The translations under genes were made by a program, and so were the position numbers. A stretch of DNA of 64,000 nucleotides from Bacillus shivajii (GTDB lineage: Bacteria > Bacillota > Bacilli > Bacillales > Salisediminibacteriaceae), in contig NZ_CP084703.1 of NCBI RefSeq assembly GCF_020519665.1, forward strand, positions 1,178,001 through 1,242,000, in the 5' to 3' direction. The notes beneath the pieces are model-generated. The model ran no database searches, had not been told where the DNA came from, and saw nothing but the letters and a program-made list of their open reading frames with translations. The first letter of the stretch is position 1. Each line of letters begins with the position of its first letter. Of the stretch, positions 60,300 to 64,000 are shown in pieces.

Positions 60300-63289
60300 T
60301 TTTACAGAAGCTCCATATATATGGGTTTGGTAAGTGGGAAGATAAAACGTGGACCTTTCATCATAACGGCATCTATTTATTTTATGGGAAAAATGAGTCT
60401 GGGAAGTCGACGATTATGTCATTTATTGAAGCCATTTTGTTCGGTTTCCCAAAGAAAGGGGAACAACAATTTATCCCAATCACTTCCCAAGCTTATGGTG
60501 GGAAGATAACGATTTTCACTCATACATATGGGTCGATTACAATAGAACGAGTGAAAGGCCGTAAAGCTAGAGGGGATGTCACCGTTACATTCGATGATGG
60601 ACATAAAGCTGGAGAAGACTTTTTGCAAACTCTTTTTGCAGATATTGATCAAAGCACTTTTCGCGCCGTTTTCTATTTCAATTTAGATGGTTTAAGCGGG
60701 CTGGAAAAGATGGACCCAGCAGAGCTTAATCGCTTTCTCATTGATACTGGAATGGTAGGGGCTCAAAACTTATTTAAACTCGAAAAGTATATTGATCAAG
60801 AAATGAACAAGCTGTATAAACCTCGTGGTAGAAAGACAGACATGAATGCCCTCGCTATAAAAATGGAAGAGAAAGAAAAAGAGATTTCCGAGTGGGAGCG
60901 CCGTATTGATGAGTATGAAAAAATGGTAAGTAATCTTGAACAATTAACCGATGAACAAGAACTGCACGAAAAAGAATTGAAGGGATTACAAGATAAGTAT
61001 CGTTCGTTAGAAAAAAAGAGTGAGTTGTACCCAATAGCTAAAAAGTGGGAAAAACTAGAGCTTCAATTAAAGGAATGGGAAGAAGTCGATTCTTATCCTG
61101 AAGAAGGGTTAGAGAGATACAAACAATTAAATGAAAAATTACTAGATGCAAAAGCGGGGGAGGAACAAAGTAAGGAAAATGTCATGCATCTTGAGCGCTC
61201 ATTACAAAGCTTATCTGTTACCCCTCATTTATCCATGTTAAAGATCGAGTTAAATCGTATAGATAAACAGCACGAATTATACAATAGTAGAGAGCTAGAC
61301 ATCGAAGAGTTAAAGGTTGAATATAACCGTTTACAAAAAGAAATGTCCGAAATTGAAAAAGACTGGGCTAAAGGGAATAACGAGATGGAAGAAGCTCGGT
61401 ATTCTCCAATTGTTTTACAACAATTCACAGCATTAAAAGAAGCATGGAGACAATGGATTGTGAAAGAAGACCAGCTACTTCAACAAAAAGCCAAGATTGA
61501 AAAACAAAGTGATAAAATTCGCGGTCAATACGAGTCAACAAAAAATCAAATGATGGATGAAGATGAATATATTGAGTTGAAAAAGCGAATTGATGAAAGT
61601 GATGGAAGCGAACGTCTTCAAATAAAAAAAGAAATGGTCACAGAGCAAATCGCCTTGCTGAATAATGAATGGAAAGACCTTCAAAAGCAAGACCGATTTT
61701 TATCATATGCTTTCTTCGGTGGGACAACTACGCTTTTACTTAGTGTCGTAGTTTTTGCTTCCTTTGCACAATATTTACTTTCAGCTAGTATAAGTTTTTT
61801 GGCACTTTTATTTGGCTCTACGTCAATGTTTCTTTTGAGAAAGACAAAAACAAAAAAGAAGCGTATAAAGAGCTTATATGATGAGAAGACAAATGAAAGA
61901 GTAGAGTTAGAACAAGCGTTAAATATAGATCGGACAAATGAAAGCTCGATTCAACATGCTAAGTCAATTCTTCTTCAAGAAGAACAAAAGCGCAGAGACT
62001 TTGAACGTCTGAAAAATGAATGGGAACGTATTAAAGAAGAAAGAGGTCTGTGGGAAAGTGAATGGGAGTCATCCTTAAATAAAAAGGAGAAAATAGCTTC
62101 TGATATAAGGAAATGGGCAGTCAATCACAATTTTCCAACCGATCATGATGTTGAGTATTATGAAGGATTTCTTGAAACACTAAAGAACTGGAAAGAACTC
62201 TATACTAAAGGGAAAGAAGTAAGTGAAAAAATAAAGAGGTATGAAGAGAAACAATACGAATTTCAGTCAGATGTTATGACCTTGCTTTCAAAGACTAGTT
62301 GTCAAACAAAGACCAAAGTCAATGAAGCGATAAAACTTCTTCACGAGTATGTCAATCAAGAATCGGAAAAGTTGCGCCAAAAAGAAAAAATTGAAAATGA
62401 AAAAAGCTATCGACAACAATCTTACGATACGTATCGAATGAAAAGACAGCAAATTGAAATGCAGATTAAAGAACTATTTTCATTAGCGAACGTAAAAGAT
62501 TATGAAGCATTTCAAGAAAAAGGGCATAGGTTTACGAAAAATAGAGCTTTACAAGAAGAGCAGGAAAATTTATGGTTTCAGATGAAAGCGATGAGTCCTG
62601 AAAAAAAACAATTCAAGGTATTTTTAAAAGAAGAGGTTTTAATAGGTGGGAAAGACATCTATGAAGAAAAAGAGTTAGTTGAAGAAAAGTTAGAGAAATT
62701 AGAACTGAAACGAAGGCAGACGATTGAACAAAAAGCAAAGCTAACACATGAAATAACAAGTTTAGAGCAAGACCGCTCATATGAAGAGCAGTTACAACAA
62801 TTTACACAACTAAAAGAAGAATTACAATCGTATGCAAAAAAATGGGCTATTTATGCTACAAGCCAAATGTTTATTGATGAAGTAAAGAGCATTTATGAAC
62901 AAGAACGTCAGCCATCTGTTATAAAATATGCAGAGAAGTATTTTCAGAAGATGACAGATGGTACATACACCCGACTCTTTGCTCCAATGGGGAGGGAACG
63001 ATTTATCGTTGAACGGTACGATGGTGTGCATTTTGAACCAGGAGATCTTAGTAGAGGGACGTGTGAATTGTTATACCTTTCATTACGCTTTTCCTTAGCA
63101 GCACATGTAGCAAATGAAAGGAATATCCCATTATTTATGGATGAGACGTTTGTGAACATAGATAAAGATAGAAGGAAGAAAATCCTTTCTGTATTAAGAG
63201 ATATTACTAAAGATAGACAAGTTATATACTTTACGTGTCATGACTACTTTATGGAAGAATGTGACGAAGAATATGTAATAGAGCTATAA
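60296..63289 (+). CDS. yhaN: SbcC-like ATPase YhaN
   Basis: Protein of 997 residues, slightly longer than B. subtilis YhaN (963). Walker A is GKNESGKSTIMSF near residue 31. Long coiled coils fill the middle, interrupted by two predicted membrane helices (about residues 475-520: FFGGTTTLLLSVVVFASFAQ and ISFLALLFGSTSMFLL), a YhaN feature. The C-terminal signature is LSRGTCELLYLSLRFSLA, and Walker B is PLFMDETFVNIDKDRR. It acts with YhaO in DNA processing at the membrane. Confidence 0.9.
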   Translation: MILQKLHIYGFGKWEDKTWTFHHNGIYLFYGKNESGKSTIMSFIEAILFGFPKKGEQQFIPITSQAYGGKITIFTHTYGSITIERVKGRKARGDVTVTFDDGHKAGEDFLQTLFADIDQSTFRAVFYFNLDGLSGLEKMDPAELNRFLIDTGMVGAQNLFKLEKYIDQEMNKLYKPRGRKTDMNALAIKMEEKEKEISEWERRIDEYEKMVSNLEQLTDEQELHEKELKGLQDKYRSLEKKSELYPIAKKWEKLELQLKEWEEVDSYPEEGLERYKQLNEKLLDAKAGEEQSKENVMHLERSLQSLSVTPHLSMLKIELNRIDKQHELYNSRELDIEELKVEYNRLQKEMSEIEKDWAKGNNEMEEARYSPIVLQQFTALKEAWRQWIVKEDQLLQQKAKIEKQSDKIRGQYESTKNQMMDEDEYIELKKRIDESDGSERLQIKKEMVTEQIALLNNEWKDLQKQDRFLSYAFFGGTTTLLLSVVVFASFAQYLLSASISFLALLFGSTSMFLLRKTKTKKKRIKSLYDEKTNERVELEQALNIDRTNESSIQHAKSILLQEEQKRRDFERLKNEWERIKEERGLWESEWESSLNKKEKIASDIRKWAVNHNFPTDHDVEYYEGFLETLKNWKELYTKGKEVSEKIKRYEEKQYEFQSDVMTLLSKTSCQTKTKVNEAIKLLHEYVNQESEKLRQKEKIENEKSYRQQSYDTYRMKRQQIEMQIKELFSLANVKDYEAFQEKGHRFTKNRALQEEQENLWFQMKAMSPEKKQFKVFLKEEVLIGGKDIYEEKELVEEKLEKLELKRRQTIEQKAKLTHEITSLEQDRSYEEQLQQFTQLKEELQSYAKKWAIYATSQMFIDEVKSIYEQERQPSVIKYAEKYFQKMTDGTYTRLFAPMGRERFIVERYDGVHFEPGDLSRGTCELLYLSLRFSLAAHVANERNIPLFMDETFVNIDKDRRKKILSVLRDITKDRQVIYFTCHDYFMEECDEEYVIEL

Positions 63290-63376
63290 AGTTTTGTTTC
63301 ATTCTCACAATGTCTTTAAACCTGGCGTATCTTTTGGTAAAATCATTGTCAGAGAGCGAAGGTGGGGGTTATCTCA

Positions 63377-63949
63377 TTGAGTGAAGACAAAAAAAATAAC
63401 AATGAATGGAAAAAATACGAAGAAACGAAAGATCAATTTATCCAAAGTATAGCTAAAAACATGAGTTTATATGGTATTACACCATCAATTGGCCGCTTAT
63501 ACGGTGCGCTATACTTTGCAGAAGATCCTATGACGCTTGACGACATGCGTGAAGCGCTGGGAATGAGTAAGACAAGCATGAGTACTGGCGTAAGGTCTTT
63601 ATCTGATATGAAAATGGTCGAACCTGTTTTTCGAAGAGGGATAAGAAAAGATTTATACCGCACAGAAGAAGATTGGTATAAATCTTTTACTGCACTATTT
63701 TCTCGTCAATGGCGTAAAGCGACAGAAACAAATATTGAAGAGGCTGACGAAGCTGAAGAAGTGCTTGAACGAGTTTTAAAGAGAACAGATGATCCTGAAT
63801 TAAAAGAAAAAATTGAGCATGATTTAGATCGCTTATCATACGCCAGACAATATTATGTATGGTTATTACAGTTTGTAGATGTCGTTGAGAGCGGGAAAAT
63901 TTATGAGCTCGTGCCAAAAATCAAGCAAAATACTGATGATGATGAGTAA
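63377..63949 (+). CDS. GbsR/MarR-type regulator
   Basis: Protein of 190 residues with a winged helix (LDDMREALGMSKTSMSTGVR, then RRGIRKDLYR) and a long C-terminal helical region (AEEVLERVLKRTDDPELKEK). This matches the GbsR group, which controls uptake or synthesis of glycine betaine. The TTG at 63377 follows GGTGGGGG at eight bases; an earlier GTG at 63362 is less likely. In B. subtilis yhaM normally follows yhaN; it is missing here. An osmoprotectant transporter may follow beyond the window. Confidence 0.82.
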   Translation: MSEDKKNNNEWKKYEETKDQFIQSIAKNMSLYGITPSIGRLYGALYFAEDPMTLDDMREALGMSKTSMSTGVRSLSDMKMVEPVFRRGIRKDLYRTEEDWYKSFTALFSRQWRKATETNIEEADEAEEVLERVLKRTDDPELKEKIEHDLDRLSYARQYYVWLLQFVDVVESGKIYELVPKIKQNTDDDE

Positions 63950-64000
63950 GTGGCTGACTCACATAGAAGGACAGTTTCTTGTGAAATATAGACAGATAAA

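Noticed and set aside
1-64000. tRNA, rRNA and known riboswitches
   Set aside because: No cloverleaf-like or rRNA sequence and no recognisable riboswitch core was found by eye; a covariance-model scan would be decisive.

Overview
The window reads as chromosomal DNA of a spore-forming member of the Bacillaceae (low-GC Firmicutes). It has consensus AGGAGG-type ribosome sites, a small acid-soluble spore protein, spore-associated ATP-grasp proteins of the YheC/YheD type, and gene orders matching Bacillus subtilis (yheI-yheH-yheG ... sspB ... yheE-yheD/C-yheB-yheA-yhaX ... yhaO-yhaN). An alkaliphilic or halotolerant relative is plausible but not proven. No rRNA, tRNA, prophage or CRISPR array was seen.

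Layout: 0-3.1 kb holds a YtrA-type GntR regulator with an ABC transporter (a clear operator overlaps its promoter), a small unknown protein, a GNAT acetyltransferase and an HD-GYP protein. 3.5-8.4 kb has a chromate transporter, an aldo/keto reductase, a DinB-like protein, a lipoprotein and small proteins. 8.7-9.8 kb looks like an IS21-type element without a transposase, with a second small element nested in it. 10.3-17.2 kb carries a DUF4181-like membrane protein, a zinc-phospholipase-like protein, an RNPP-type regulator divergent from a subtilisin-like protease with two beta-sandwich repeats, and an ECF sigma/anti-sigma pair. 17.4-22.8 kb is the BmrCD (YheI/YheH) exporter with two candidate leader peptides, then YheG. 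23-29.1 kb holds a CcdA-like membrane protein and the NAD locus: niaR-nifS divergent from nadB-nadC-nadA. 29.6-37.4 kb is a leucine/isovalerate degradation operon (yngJ, H, HB, G, F, E equivalents) followed by scoAB, which activates its end product acetoacetate. 37.9-49.9 kb is sspB-like, msmX, yxkF, small proteins, yheE, four tandem YheC/D ATP-grasp genes, yheB, yheA and yhaX. 50-58.4 kb is an accessory stretch rich in repeats, with a thioesterase, an acyl-CoA synthetase/SDR pair and a run of small exported or membrane proteins. 58.5-63.9 kb has an Sm-like/Tyr-rich protein, yhaO-yhaN and a GbsR-type regulator.

The most unusual content lies between the genes. (1) A small element with 15-bp inverted ends (GAATCAATTTCATAA) occurs three times; two copies have perfect 5-bp target duplications (AGGGT and AGTTT). 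(2) A 67-bp unit occurs eight times at five sites, singly or as head-to-tail pairs with no spacer, inside larger palindromic elements. (3) Two inverted arrays of 22-bp repeats bound a 1.1-kb segment. (4) A recurring hairpin plus CCGTTAGTTTAAGTGAA-like tail, with an apparent compensatory stem change, separates the small genes at 54.4-58.1 kb. (5) A leader peptide with a start-site-masking hairpin and its own promoter and terminator lies upstream of bmrC but is separated from it by one of the repeat elements.
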